From: Eleftheria terrae
GTDB lineage: Bacteria; Pseudomonadota; Gammaproteobacteria; Burkholderiales; Burkholderiaceae_C
Assembly (NCBI RefSeq): GCF_030419005.1
Contig: NZ_CP106951.1
Span: 1-64,000 of the forward strand
Length of the DNA: 64,000 nt
Reading direction: 5' to 3'
Shown: piece after piece, positions 16,794-25,386 of the stretch
Numbering within the stretch: the stretch's first letter is position 1
How the letters are laid out: each line of letters begins with the position of its first letter
The notes under the pieces: model-generated
Told to the model about the DNA's origin: nothing
What the model saw: the letters and a program-made list of their open reading frames with translations, nothing else
Database searches by the model: none
Program-made: the position numbers and the translations under genes

Positions 16794-17088
16794 CGCAGAC
16801 TCCTTGCGGACCGGCGGGCGTCCGGGGCGGCTGGCCGCCGGGGAGGGCCGGTGTTCAGATTTGGCAGCATCTGCGAGAGCACATCTGCCGCGGGCGAGGG
16901 CGTGAGGAGTGAACCCCGATCGCTCGTGTTGGTGAAAGGTAGTAACTGGATGGCGGCTTCGCCGGACTTTCACCCCCCTCGTTCAGGGGGGTGTCCTCGG
17001 GTTTTCTCGGGCCTTGCAGCCGGCTTCTGCCGGGGCGCCGAGGCATGCCGCTTGCCAGACAAGCAGGCGACCTTGCAGGAGTCGAACG
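16794..17088. other. Intergenic region between the FkbM gene and a small ORF
   Basis: Divergent gene starts bound the stretch, so it should hold two promoters. CCCCCCTCGTTCAGGGGGG at about 16974-16992 forms a hairpin-prone block. No gene is seen. Confidence 0.45.
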
Positions 17089-17301
17089 ATGGAAATGCCG
17101 AAGATTCGTTGGATTCGACGCTGTGCTCAGCGCATCCTGGACCAAAACCCGTGGCTGGGCGCCGACCAGGCGATCACAATGGCGGCCGACCTGTGGTGGG
17201 ACGCGGAAGAATGGAACAGCCCTGAAGAAGCCGCTGACACCGAGCTGGCCGGGTGGGATGACGAGGACACGGTGATCCCGGTGCAGCGCACGCTGCATTG
17301 A
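17089..17301 (+). CDS. Small acidic protein of unknown function
   Basis: The product has 70 residues; ATG 17089 is preceded by AGGAG at 7-8 bases. The N-terminus is basic (MEMPKIRWIRRCAQRIL) and the rest strongly acidic with Trp residues (MAADLWWDAEEWNSPEEAADTELAGWDDED). There is no signal peptide. I do not recognise it; the good ribosome-binding site and the codon pattern argue that it is real. Confidence 0.55.
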   Translation: MEMPKIRWIRRCAQRILDQNPWLGADQAITMAADLWWDAEEWNSPEEAADTELAGWDDEDTVIPVQRTLH

Positions 17302-17437
17302 GTGGAAATGGGCCGCCGACGAGGGCGGCGAGTGCCGCGACCTGTTTCACGTGGCGCGTGACTCCCCGCAACAGGGGCCTTGCGTTTGCTCTGTGGGCGC
17401 GAGACAGTCGGGACAGCAGCCCTTCTTGGAGTCCGCC

Positions 17438-17812
17438 ATGACCGACCGATCCCCCGCCGATACACCGGGAGACTCGCACTGGAGTCTCATGATCGAGCAG
17501 TGCACGGGCCGGCCCAAAGCCCAGGTCCGCAAGCAGCGGCCCGCTGCCGTCGCCCGCGGCCCGCATGCGGCGGTACCGCTGCTGCAGGGCCCGCCTTGCG
17601 AGCGGGAAGTGCTGCGTGCCCTGCTGCCGTCGGTGGAGCGCCATCTTCTGGATCGACGGGTCGATCTTCTGTCTCAACGCGACCTTGGTCGCTACCTCGC
17701 CCTTGAATGGCTGGAGTGGCACGGCGGCACCTTGCGACTGACGCAGGTGGGGCGCAATGTGTGCGACCAGGCGCGCGGCTTCTCTTCCGCGCTGGCGGCT
17801 TCAGAGGCTTGA
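17438..17812 (+). CDS. Hypothetical protein
   Basis: The product has 124 residues starting at ATG 17438 (MTDRSPADTPGDSHWSLMIEQCTG), with GGAG about 8 bases upstream. The second half looks folded and helical (CEREVLRALLPSVERHLLDRRVDLLSQRDLGRYLALEWLEWHGGTLRLTQVGRNVC). There is no signal or membrane segment. A wing-like end (GGTLRLTQVG) is reminiscent of DNA-binding folds but too weak to call. It converges with the hybrid histidine kinase gene. Confidence 0.6.
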   Translation: MTDRSPADTPGDSHWSLMIEQCTGRPKAQVRKQRPAAVARGPHAAVPLLQGPPCEREVLRALLPSVERHLLDRRVDLLSQRDLGRYLALEWLEWHGGTLRLTQVGRNVCDQARGFSSALAASEA

Positions 17813-17817
17813 GGCGG

Positions 17818-17836
17818 GCGCCCTCAGCAAGGGCGC
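17818..17836. terminator. Hairpin between convergent genes
   Basis: GCGCCC and GGGCGC form a 6-bp stem with a 7-nt loop, between the stop codons of the hypothetical protein and the histidine kinase. There is no T-run, so termination is only suggested by position. Confidence 0.4.
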
Positions 17837-17857
17837 GTGAGAGGCGGGCGCGCCGTG

Positions 17858-19555
17858 TCAGCGCAGGCGTCGGTCGGTCGCTGGCAGCAGGTCGGCGCTG
17901 GTCCGGGCGTCCAGGCCACCCAGCAGGCGCTCCAGCGCCTGGGGATCGATCGGCTTGGTCATGTGGGCGTTGAAGCCGGCCTTCAGCGCGCGTTGCTTGT
18001 CTTCTTCCTGGCCCCACCCAGTGGCGGCCACCAGCGCCGCCTCGCGGCCCCAGCTGGTGCCACGGACCCGGCGAGCCGTTTCATAGCCGTCCATGCCCGG
18101 CATGCCGATGTCGAGCAACACCACGTCGGGATGAAAGTCGGGTCCGGCCTCCAGGGCCTCCAGCCCGCCGCTGGCCGTCTTTACCTCGTGGCCCATCATC
18201 GCCAGCAAGGAAGCCAGGGTGCTGACCGTGTCGGGATTGTCGTCGACGAGCAACACTCTTTGTCCGGCGGGGGCGGGGGACGCCTCGCGCTGGGCCAGGG
18301 CGCCGGGGTGGGGCTGGGTGGTGGACAGCGGGAGGGTGACGATGAACTCCGCCCCCTGATCCGGCCCGCGGCTGGCGGCGACGATGCCGCCTCCGTGCAG
18401 TTCGGCCAGCGTGCGCGCCAATGACAGCCCGACACCCAGGCCGCCTTCGGTGCGATCGAGCAGCCGGTCGATCCGCGTGAAGGGATCGAACACGCGCTGC
18501 AGCGCTTCGGCCGTAATGCCGCGGCCGCTGTCCGCGATGGTGACGCACACCTTGCCGGCCTCCGGCTGGGCTGTCAGTGAAATGCGGCCGCCAACGGGCG
18601 TGAACTTGCACGCGTTGTTGAGCAGGTTGGTGAAGATTTGCGCGAGCCTGACCGGATCCCCATCGAGGTAGATGGGCTCCGGTGGCAGGCTCACCCGGAG
18701 CCGGTGGCCGCGCTGCACGAGCAAGGGGCGCACGGTCTCCACTGCGTCGTGCACCGTGGAAGCCAGGTCTACCCATTCGCGACGCAAGGCCACCCGTCCG
18801 GTGCTCACGCGCGAAACGTCCAGTAGGTCTTCCACCAGGCGGACCAACTGCTGCACCTGTCGCTCGATCACTGCGCGCGTGGTCTCGATCAGCTGGGGCT
18901 TGTTGCCCGCCAGCTGCATGATCTGCAACGCATGACGGATGGGTGCCAGCGGATTGCGCAACTCATGGGCCAGGGTGGCGAGGAACTCGTTCCTCTTGCG
19001 GTCGGCCTGCTCCCGCTGCTCCTCGGCTCGGTGCAGCTGCTGGAAGGCGCGGGCATTCCGAATGGCGACAGCCGCGAGTCGCGCCACCCCTTGCAGCAGG
19101 TCGTGGTCTGCATCGGTGAAGCCGCTGCCGTCGAGTTTGTCGTGCAACTCGACAAAGCCGAGCAATTCGTCCGGTCCATCGAGCACCGGCACGGCGAGCG
19201 CAGCGGTGACGCCGAGCTGGCGATAGAAGTCGCGCTCGGCCTGTGGGTCGCTGCCTGTGTCCGGTGCGAGGTAAGGCTGCCTGTGGGCGATCAGCCAGCC
19301 GGGCAGGCCCTGGCCGGTGACCCAGCGTCGTTGCAAGGGCAGGGGCAGCCCGAGGCTCCAGTAGCACTGGCAGTCAAGCGCCGAGCCGTCGTACAGGCCG
19401 GCGACCGCGCCTCGCGTTCCGATGAGCTGGCTCGTCTCTTGCGACAGCACCTGCATGACTTGCTCGACGTCCAGCGTCGAGCCGAGTCTCTCGCCGATGC
19501 GTAGCAAAGAACGGGCGACGGGGTCTATCCCGGTGGGAGTGCCGGTGTCCGACAT
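17858..19555 (-). CDS. Hybrid sensor histidine kinase: GAF, HisKA, HATPase, receiver
   Basis: The 565-residue protein is soluble, without membrane segments. In order it has a GAF sensor domain (about 20-175), HisKA with phospho-acceptor His197 in FLATLAHELRNPL, a HATPase_c domain (N-box NLLNNACKF near 311, DSGRGI near 343) and a C-terminal receiver with Asp483 (VVLLDIGMPG) and Lys535 (MTKPID). It would sense a small ligand or redox signal in the cytoplasm and pass phosphate within itself or to an Hpt protein. No Hpt or partner regulator is adjacent. Its receiver resembles the stand-alone receiver at 46254-46643 (both have a D-GMP or DIGMP and ATGW/LTGW run). Confidence 0.93.
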   Translation of the reverse strand: MSDTGTPTGIDPVARSLLRIGERLGSTLDVEQVMQVLSQETSQLIGTRGAVAGLYDGSALDCQCYWSLGLPLPLQRRWVTGQGLPGWLIAHRQPYLAPDTGSDPQAERDFYRQLGVTAALAVPVLDGPDELLGFVELHDKLDGSGFTDADHDLLQGVARLAAVAIRNARAFQQLHRAEEQREQADRKRNEFLATLAHELRNPLAPIRHALQIMQLAGNKPQLIETTRAVIERQVQQLVRLVEDLLDVSRVSTGRVALRREWVDLASTVHDAVETVRPLLVQRGHRLRVSLPPEPIYLDGDPVRLAQIFTNLLNNACKFTPVGGRISLTAQPEAGKVCVTIADSGRGITAEALQRVFDPFTRIDRLLDRTEGGLGVGLSLARTLAELHGGGIVAASRGPDQGAEFIVTLPLSTTQPHPGALAQREASPAPAGQRVLLVDDNPDTVSTLASLLAMMGHEVKTASGGLEALEAGPDFHPDVVLLDIGMPGMDGYETARRVRGTSWGREAALVAATGWGQEEDKQRALKAGFNAHMTKPIDPQALERLLGGLDARTSADLLPATDRRLR

Positions 19556-20689
19556 GATGATGTGCCTGCAACTTTGCTGTTGCTATTGAAGCATGCGCGG
19601 AGCAGCAGGCGGCCCCAGGGAAAACCTGTGGTCCAGCAGGGATGCTGCGGCAGAGTGGGCACAAGGACGCAGCAGGCGATGCGCCCTGTCCTGCAGGGCC
19701 CTGCTGCAGCCGGCCCGGGCAGGTCGAGCGGCCATCATCGGCCTGCGAGGGTACCGGCAGCACAGGGCGGTCGGGAGAACGGCCCCCTTGCGTCGCGGCA
19801 GTTCATCGCCAATGGCGGTGAAGGCCGAGGCGGTTGGCGCGGGTTTCGAGCTGCTGCAGTGCCCCGGCCGCTTGCGCTTGCCCCGAAAGCACGTCATGCA
19901 CCGTGTCCAGAGCTGCCGGCGCAGCTGCTTGTGCCTCGCGCCGGTGACGGTGGTGAGCCGGCTCACGGCACGCGTAGCCGCTGATTGCCCGCCGCCCGCT
20001 CAGCCTGCTGGATCTTCTTCCCGGCCGTGGCCCGTTCGTCCCGGGTGACGGGAGACGGGAGACGGCAGGACATGCTTTTGCAGCAAATCGCTGTGGGAGC
20101 AAAGCAGCCGGTATCGGTCAACCACGGCATGGCAAGCAGGTGCTTGCGCACCGTGGCGGAGGCGACGCCGCCGGGAAAGTGCCTTTGCGCGTTCCCCTTG
20201 CGAAAGGGGGAGAGGTCCAGCAGGTTGGGCGCGAGCACGCCTGGCCAGATGATGTCTACCTGCAAGAGGTCGAGCGGTCAGAGCGCGAGGCGAGCTCTTG
20301 CAGGTGGATCCTCCGGCGCTTGCTCACATCGGCTGGCATGGCGATCACCTGCACCTCGTGCCCGCTCGTGCGTGCCCGGGCCTCGGCGGCCTTCCTGCAC
20401 ATCCCGAGCTCCTGGCCCACCGGGCCACAAGCACAGGCCCAGCGTGGCTGCCTGCGTCGTCGCGGCGCTCGGTCGGAGGAGGACGGTGCCTCCCACAGGT
20501 GGATTCCTTGGTGCCGCCCGATGTCGCGGCGGGTGATGGGAGGCCGCGGGCGGTCGGTGTTGTCGGCGAGGCAAGGGGAGCGCGGGCCCCCTCGCGCGTG
20601 TCTCGCGCAAGCAGCGCAGGGCAGCGGTGTTCCGTGGCCGCGCCCGCGGTTGCGGGCCGGTGCGCGAGGAACCGACTGGGGCGGCTCGG
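19556..20689. other. Gene-poor stretch of 1.1 kb
   Basis: Several overlapping open frames exist on both strands, as expected for very GC-rich DNA, but none has a ribosome-binding site together with a recognisable or well-patterned product. A minus-strand segment around 19803-19960 (EAQAAAPAALDTVHDVLSGQAQAAGALQQLE) is helix-like and might be a gene remnant. The stretch should include the promoter of the hybrid kinase gene near 19560-19650. Confidence 0.5.
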
Positions 20690-21259
20690 TCAGGCGAGTC
20701 GATAGGACGGCGGGCCCTCGAAGTCCTGTTTGCCCAGCGGCACGCCCTGAGCGCGCAACAGCGCGTACGCGATGCTGGCGTGGAAGTAGAGATTGGGCAG
20801 CAGGTAGTCGAGCACGAAGTGATGTGCCTCGAAAACCCTGACATTGCCCGGCTTGGCCACCGTGATGCGGGTCCCGGCGTCCACCGTGATCTGCCCGCGG
20901 GCGAGTTGCGTCAATTCGGCGACCGCATCGCTGAGCAAGGCCTGCAGTTCGCCGAAGCCGGCGGCCGGCGGCCCGAACTCCTCTTCCGACCCCCGGTTGA
21001 ACACCGCCAGGGCGGGGGACGGGTCCAGTGGGTCCAGCCGGCCGGCCAGCCGGGCGGCTCCGCCGCGCGCTGCGGAGGCGAGGATCTCGACCTGTCGCGA
21101 AAGATCAAACATGTCTGGCGCGAGGCGGTGGCGCAGCAGGGCGGCTGGCGGCAGCCCTTGTGCCTCAGCGTGCGATGCGGCTTTGACCAGCCACAGCGAG
21201 ACGCGGTTCAGCATGCGATGGAAGGCGGGGAGGGCGAGGTCGGCAAGGGGCAAAGTCAT
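20690..21259 (-). CDS. DUF1993 family protein (DinB-like four-helix fold)
   Basis: The 189-residue protein matches the DUF1993 pattern: an N-terminal FHRMLNRVSLWLVKAASHAEAQG, RLAPDMFDLSRQVEIL in the first third, and VRVFEAHHFVLDYLLPNLYFHASIAYALLRAQGVPLGKQDF at the end. The conserved His residues of the last helix (HH and H) could bind metal as in the DinB superfamily. It is cytoplasmic and its function is not established. It stands alone; the upstream region contains a 9-bp tandem repeat tract. Confidence 0.88.
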   Translation of the reverse strand: MTLPLADLALPAFHRMLNRVSLWLVKAASHAEAQGLPPAALLRHRLAPDMFDLSRQVEILASAARGGAARLAGRLDPLDPSPALAVFNRGSEEEFGPPAAGFGELQALLSDAVAELTQLARGQITVDAGTRITVAKPGNVRVFEAHHFVLDYLLPNLYFHASIAYALLRAQGVPLGKQDFEGPPSYRLA

Positions 21260-21375
21260 GGGCGTTGCTAGAAAAGGGCGCCAACTTGCCGCATGGTCAA
21301 TGTCGACGGCCCGGGAGGAGCCCTCGCCAGCGGCCTGGCAGGGTCGCCATCATAAGCGGCGCAGCTCATCCTGCT

Positions 21376-21470
21376 CGGCCAGCTCGGCCAGCTCGGCCAG
21401 CTCGGCCAGCCCGGCCAGCCCGGCCAGCCCGGCCAGCCCGGCCAGCCCGGCCAGCCCGGCCAGCCCGGCC
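21376..21470. repeat. Nine-base tandem repeat tract
   Basis: Three copies of CGGCCAGCT are followed by seven of CGGCCAGCC and a partial copy. The tract lies about 120 bases upstream of the DUF1993 start and 164 bases upstream of a small membrane-protein gene reading the other way, so length changes could affect either promoter. The 9-bp period keeps frame, but no start signal suggests it is translated. Confidence 0.93.
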
Positions 21471-21633
21471 GCGGGCCGCCACCTCTTCGGTCTGGCAGGT
21501 TTTGCCGCAGCCCGCCTTTGCCGCAGGCGTAGGCGGGCGCCGACATCGGCCGCAGGGGAGGCTCCGACATTGGGAGATTGGGCCCGGCTTCTAACATCCC
21601 GTCACATGCAACCCCCATTAAAAGGAGCTGAGG

Positions 21634-21828
21634 ATGTGGAAGTGGTCGCTTGCGTTTGCCGTCCTGGCGCTGGTCTCCGCTGTGATGGGAGCGCCGTTTG
21701 CTTTCAATTCTGCATTGACCGTCATGTTGGTCGTCTTGGCCATCGCTGCGGCGCTGGCTGGCGTCGGGCAACCACAGAAGGTCGGGTCTGAAGCAAAGCC
21801 GTCCGTGGCGAATGGAGTACAGCGATGA
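21634..21828 (+). CDS. Small two-helix membrane protein (DUF1328-like)
   Basis: The product has 64 residues, preceded by AAAGGAG and GAGG. Two hydrophobic helices are clear (WSLAFAVLALVSAVMGAPFAF and LTVMLVVLAIAAALAGV), followed by a short polar tail. Size and layout resemble DUF1328/YtjA-type proteins, although the Gly-rich motif of that family is not seen. The stop codon overlaps the next start (ATGA), so the two small genes are translationally coupled. Confidence 0.65.
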   Translation: MWKWSLAFAVLALVSAVMGAPFAFNSALTVMLVVLAIAAALAGVGQPQKVGSEAKPSVANGVQR

Positions 21829-22007
21829 CGAACTGGAACTGGGCTGTAGGAATGAAAGTGCTGGGCCTGGTTGCCGCCGTACTCACGGTGACCGGGACAG
21901 CGCTGGGCCTCGATGCTGCCGGCGAGGCGCTGCTGGTGGTGGTCTGCCTCCCGGTAGCCGGCGCGGTGGCTTTCGGTGTCTCCGCCTTCCTCGACCTTGA
22001 TCGTTGA
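21825..22007 (+). CDS. Small membrane protein of unknown function
   Basis: The product has 60 residues with two hydrophobic segments (VLGLVAAVLTVTGTALGL and LLVVVCLPVAGAVAFGVSAFL). It overlaps the preceding gene by 4 bases and ends shortly before a strong terminator, so the pair forms a two-gene operon of tiny membrane proteins. I recognise no family. Confidence 0.6.
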   Translation: MTNWNWAVGMKVLGLVAAVLTVTGTALGLDAAGEALLVVVCLPVAGAVAFGVSAFLDLDR

Positions 22008-22079
22008 AGAAGCGGCTGGCAAGCGCCGGCCGCTTTGACGCCTCCCCCACTGCCGCGTGGGGCTATTCGCGCCTGATCG

Positions 22080-22110
22080 GCCCGCACCCATGCGCGGTGC
22101 GGGCTTTTTT
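22080..22110 (+). terminator. Rho-independent terminator of the small membrane-protein operon
   Basis: GCCCGCACC and GGTGCGGGC form a 9-bp perfect stem with a 7-nt loop, followed by six T residues. It lies 73 bases after the second small gene. Confidence 0.93.
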
Positions 22111-22276
22111 GCGCCTGCTCGTCATCCCTTTCCGGTTCATCCAGCCGTCCATCGCCATGGCGGCACCGCTTGGCGGCCTTGTGGTCACCGCGGTGACTTG
22201 TGCAGTGCGGCGGCGCAGCAACTACGAGAACTCGGTGTTGCGATGGCTGCATACGCAACCTTAGAGTGAAGCATCC

Positions 22277-22294
22277 CCCGGGGTTTTCCCCGGG
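22277..22294. other. Perfect hairpin upstream of sctJ
   Basis: CCCGGGG-TTTT-CCCCGGG is a 7-bp stem with a T4 loop, 62 bases before the sctJ start. It has no T-run behind it, so it may act in the 5' leader (operator or mRNA structure) rather than as a terminator. Confidence 0.45.
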
Positions 22295-22356
22295 TCACGA
22301 GCGCGGCGACAAGGCTGTGCGAAGCCGCCCATGCTTCGTGCAGCGAGGAGAACGCG

Positions 22357-23097
22357 ATGTTGCCCCACCCACCGCTGGTGTATTGCCTTCTCTTTGTGCG
22401 CTGGCTGTCTGCCATCGCCCTGGGACTGGTGCTGGCCGGCTGCAAGATGGGCCTCTACCTGGACCTGGACGAGCACGAAGCCGACCAATTGGTGGCGGCG
22501 CTGCAGGCGGACGGCATCCCGGTTTCCAAGGAGCCGGCTGGCGGCGGCGACTGGCAGGTGCGGGTCGACCGCCGTGACGTCGGCGCATCGCTCGAGCTGT
22601 TGCGTGCTCAAGGCTTGCCGGCCGTCCGCTATGGCGGCGACCCGATCGGCCAGCGACCCTTGCACTGGTCTGCCGGTGAGGAGCAGCGGCTGCAGGCCAC
22701 TTATGCTGCTTCGCAGCAACTGTCGCGCGAACTGCGGCAGGTCCCCGGCGTCCTGGACGCCCGCGTCCACCTTGTCGTATTGGCCGAAGACCCGTTGACC
22801 GACCGCTTGCGTCCATCCTCCGCAGCGGTGCTCGTTACTCATGCGCCGGGCGCTGTGTTGCAGCGACTGGCTCCCGCGGTGCGGTCCTTGGTGGCCCGCC
22901 GCATTGCGGGGCTGCCCGGCGAGAAAGTGGCGCTGACCCTGGTGCAGGCTGCGCCGGAGCCGTCTACCGGCGGTGGCGATCGAATGGCTGCCGCGCTCTC
23001 CGGACGGACCCTGGGCCTGCTGTTGCTGCTTCTCGCGGTTGCCGCCTGCCTGATGTGGTGGACGGCGCCGTTGCGGGGGCCGCAGGTGGGTGAATGA
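22357..23097 (+). CDS. sctJ: Type III secretion inner-membrane ring lipoprotein SctJ (YscJ/PrgK family), orphan
   Basis: The 246-residue protein is close to the family length. A lipobox ends at Cys29 (LVLAGC) and is followed directly by the first ring-building motif region (GLYLDLDEHEADQLVAALQADGIPVSKE). The second ring domain contains LSRELRQVPGVLDARVHLVVLAEDPL, the hallmark region shared by SctJ and flagellar FliF. A C-terminal membrane helix (TLGLLLLLLAVAACLMWW) anchors it. Together with SctD it forms the inner ring of the secretion base. GAGGAGA precedes the ATG. No other secretion gene is recognisable nearby, which is unusual because sctJ normally sits in a large cluster. Confidence 0.88.
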   Translation: MLPHPPLVYCLLFVRWLSAIALGLVLAGCKMGLYLDLDEHEADQLVAALQADGIPVSKEPAGGGDWQVRVDRRDVGASLELLRAQGLPAVRYGGDPIGQRPLHWSAGEEQRLQATYAASQQLSRELRQVPGVLDARVHLVVLAEDPLTDRLRPSSAAVLVTHAPGAVLQRLAPAVRSLVARRIAGLPGEKVALTLVQAAPEPSTGGGDRMAAALSGRTLGLLLLLLAVAACLMWWTAPLRGPQVGE

Positions 23098-23597
23098 GCT
23101 GGTGACGTGGGTGGCCCTGGCGGTCGTGCAGGGCGGGGCGGTTTCGGCTGGACAGCCGGGACGGGGATGGCGCGGCGTGTATGACAACAGCACGCGACGG
23201 CCGGGATGACGACAGGAGGACAAAGCCATGAAAAGGGTGTTCAGCGGCCGACCGCGCGGCGGTCGGCGCGCTTTGAGCCGGCCGCAGTGGCTGTCGGGCG
23301 CTGCCTGTGCGCCCTGCGTGAGGCGCCGTCCCGGCGCCTGGGCCCGCCGCGACGGCGGCTCCTGGCAGATCCGCGTGCGTCCCGCTGGGTGCAGGCGCCG
23401 CTCCTGCGCATGGGCGCACTGATGACAGCAATATTCCGAGCGGCCGCGCGTGCGATTTGCTCGATGCGGGGAGCGGTCCTCACCGACGGCTTGCCAAGGC
23501 CGGGGAAGGGTGTGAGACGACCGGGCCGGCCCATCAAGGGCTCGCCTGGCCATGACGACGGAGCGCAGCCGCGCGATACGGAACACAAGGTGGAATC
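23098..23597. other. Stretch after sctJ with one weak small ORF
   Basis: A short frame with an excellent ribosome-binding site (23228-23422, listed separately) is the only candidate. I see no chaperone, ATPase or other secretion-system gene in any frame here. Confidence 0.45.
23228..23422 (+). CDS. Possible small basic protein (doubtful)
   Basis: The 64-codon frame starts at an ATG with AGGAGG 10 bases upstream. The product is Arg-rich and low in hydrophobic residues (MKRVFSGRPRGGRRALSRPQ), which is what random GC-rich sequence also gives. No motif is visible. Only the ribosome-binding site and the position after sctJ argue for it. Confidence 0.25.
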   Translation: MKRVFSGRPRGGRRALSRPQWLSGAACAPCVRRRPGAWARRDGGSWQIRVRPAGCRRRSCAWAH

Positions 23598-24005
23598 ATG
23601 GGCAACCTGTGGAACAAATTGAGGCAGGTCCGTGAGGTGCAGCAGGCTGCCGCCGGTGAGGCCTGCCTGCGGGAGGCCTGCATGGCCCCCCTTGCACCGA
23701 GCGCACCCAGAGGCTGCGGTGAGCACGGGGCCCCAGGTCCCTTTGAAGCCGGGCGACAGGGCCGACCGGACGGCGGGTCGAGCCGCGACACCGAGTCGCC
23801 GCTGCTGGAGCAACGCCTGATCGCGGCGCGGCGGGCGGTGGCTGCAGCAGAGGCCGAACTGGCGCACCGCATGGCCGAACTCGAACTGCGTCGCGTCGAG
23901 CTGTGCGACGTGGTGCGCCAGATCGAGACGGCACGGCGTTGTGACGCCGGCCCGGGCAGCAAAGGCGGCCCGGTGGCGGGCCGCCTGGCCTTGCACACGT
24001 CCTGA
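23598..24005 (+). CDS. Hypothetical protein with coiled-coil segment
   Basis: The product has 135 residues. Start ATG 23598 follows AAGGTGG. The middle is low in structure and Gly/Pro-rich. Residues about 75-113 form a strong amphipathic helix (LLEQRLIAARRAVAAAEAELAHRMAELELRRVELCDVV) typical of coiled coils. Such short coiled-coil proteins occur in secretion loci (for example SctO- or SctL-type stalk proteins), but the similarity is not specific enough to assign. It lies 500 bases downstream of sctJ on the same strand. Confidence 0.5.
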   Translation: MGNLWNKLRQVREVQQAAAGEACLREACMAPLAPSAPRGCGEHGAPGPFEAGRQGRPDGGSSRDTESPLLEQRLIAARRAVAAAEAELAHRMAELELRRVELCDVVRQIETARRCDAGPGSKGGPVAGRLALHTS

Positions 24006-24081
24006 GCGCCTGGCCGGGCTGCGTCGCGGCGCTGCATGGCCCGCTCAGCGCGAGTGGCCGTTCAGGCCATGCCGGCTTGCT

Positions 24082-25044
24082 TCAACGCGGGGCGACCGGC
24101 TCGTCGGCGCGAAGATGGCGTTCCTCCACCTCGATCTTCATGCCGGCCTTGGTGCCGTTGCTCGTGATGAGGTGGCGCACCATCAGCCGCGCCGGTACGG
24201 GAATCAGGTTCAGATCCCGGCTGCAGACGTCCAGCGGCACAGTCGCCCAATCCTCCTCCAGCGTCAACACCTTCAATTGCAAAGCCTTGGCATGCAGGGC
24301 GGCGCTCGCTTCCGGCACGACGGTCAGGCCCAGGCCGGCTTCGACCATGCGGCAGGCGGCCTCGAAGCCGTTCACCCGCACCCGGACCTTCATCGAGGAT
24401 CCAGCAGCGGCCGCCATGCGGCTGAGCAGCTGGTCCCATCCGCCGCCGGCCTCAAGGCCGATGTAGGGATGGTCCAGCGTCTCGCTGTACCGGACGCTTG
24501 AGCGGCGGGCCAGCGGGTGGCTCGCCGGGGCCAGCACCACATGGGTCGCGGCGCTGTAGTGCCAGTAGTGCAACCCAGGCGGGTAGCGGGTCACGGGCGC
24601 GATGATGCCCACGTCCGCCTGGCCGCTGGCGATGGCTTCCAGCGTGTAGGCGGTGGAGCGCTCTTCGAGGGCCACGCCGATGTGCGGATGCTCGATGGCA
24701 AAGCTCGCCAGGTCGCGTGGCAGGCAGTGGACCATGGCGGTCAGGTTGGAGCACATCCGCACCTGCCCGCGGCTGCCCTGCGTGTACTCGCTCATCTCCA
24801 CCACCGTCTGGTGCAGGTCACCAAGGGTGTGCTTGATCCGGCTGTAGAAGACCTCGCCGGCCTCGGTGGGCAGTACGCCGCGGGCGTGCCGGCGTAGCAA
24901 TTGGATGCCGAACTGGTATTCCAGGTCGGTGATGCGTTTGCTGGCCGCCGAGACCGCGAGGTTGTGCCGCTTTGCACCCTTGCCGATACTGCGCGTTTCG
25001 ACGATGTCCGCAAACAAATGCAAGGAAAACAGATCCAGTCGCAT
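24082..25044 (-). CDS. LysR-family transcriptional regulator
   Basis: The product has 320 residues from ATG 25044 (MRLDLFSLHLFADIVETRSIGKGAKRHNLAVSAASKRITDLE), which is the LysR winged-helix N-terminus. The effector-binding domain (about 90-300) is complete (ADVGIIAPVTRYPPGLHYW, GLEAGGGWDQLLSRMAAAAGS, ACRMVEAGLGLTVVPEASA). The open frame extends far upstream, but the motif fixes the start. It is transcribed divergently from the LuxR-type gene, with 342 bases between the starts; a LysR regulator usually controls its divergent neighbour and itself. Confidence 0.92.
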   Translation of the reverse strand: MRLDLFSLHLFADIVETRSIGKGAKRHNLAVSAASKRITDLEYQFGIQLLRRHARGVLPTEAGEVFYSRIKHTLGDLHQTVVEMSEYTQGSRGQVRMCSNLTAMVHCLPRDLASFAIEHPHIGVALEERSTAYTLEAIASGQADVGIIAPVTRYPPGLHYWHYSAATHVVLAPASHPLARRSSVRYSETLDHPYIGLEAGGGWDQLLSRMAAAAGSSMKVRVRVNGFEAACRMVEAGLGLTVVPEASAALHAKALQLKVLTLEEDWATVPLDVCSRDLNLIPVPARLMVRHLITSNGTKAGMKIEVEERHLRADEPVAPR

Positions 25045-25386
25045 GAGGGTCGTTGAACAATCGGTAACTGCTCGACGAGCAGAAGGACAGAATGGCGACG
25101 TCGCCGCGGTGTACCGTTCTGTCGCCGCGAATGGACGTTTGCCGAGATAGCGCTTGTGGCGCAGGCGGCGATTCTGCACGCTAGTACGTCTCACGCCAGG
25201 GTATCGGAACATGATGCAAGCAATCGAATCCAGTGCCGCGCGTCGGCAGCAGCTGCCCCGGATGGGGCGCGACGCCTTTGCAGGGGGCGACCGTGCCACG
25301 GCTGCCCGCCTCCTCACAGGGCCGGGCAGCCGGGCTGGGCCGCCAGGCCAAGGCAGCAGCCCACATGCACAGCGGGAGGTGACGGT
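25045..25386. other. Divergent control region between the LysR and LuxR-type genes
   Basis: No gene is seen. The stretch should contain the LysR operator, expected as T-N11-A type dyads, but I cannot single one out with confidence. Confidence 0.45.

Noticed and set aside
21376..21470. Coding repeat (Ala-Gly-Leu or Pro-Ala-Arg repeats)
   Set aside because: The 9-bp unit keeps frames open, but no start codon with ribosome-binding site leads into it.
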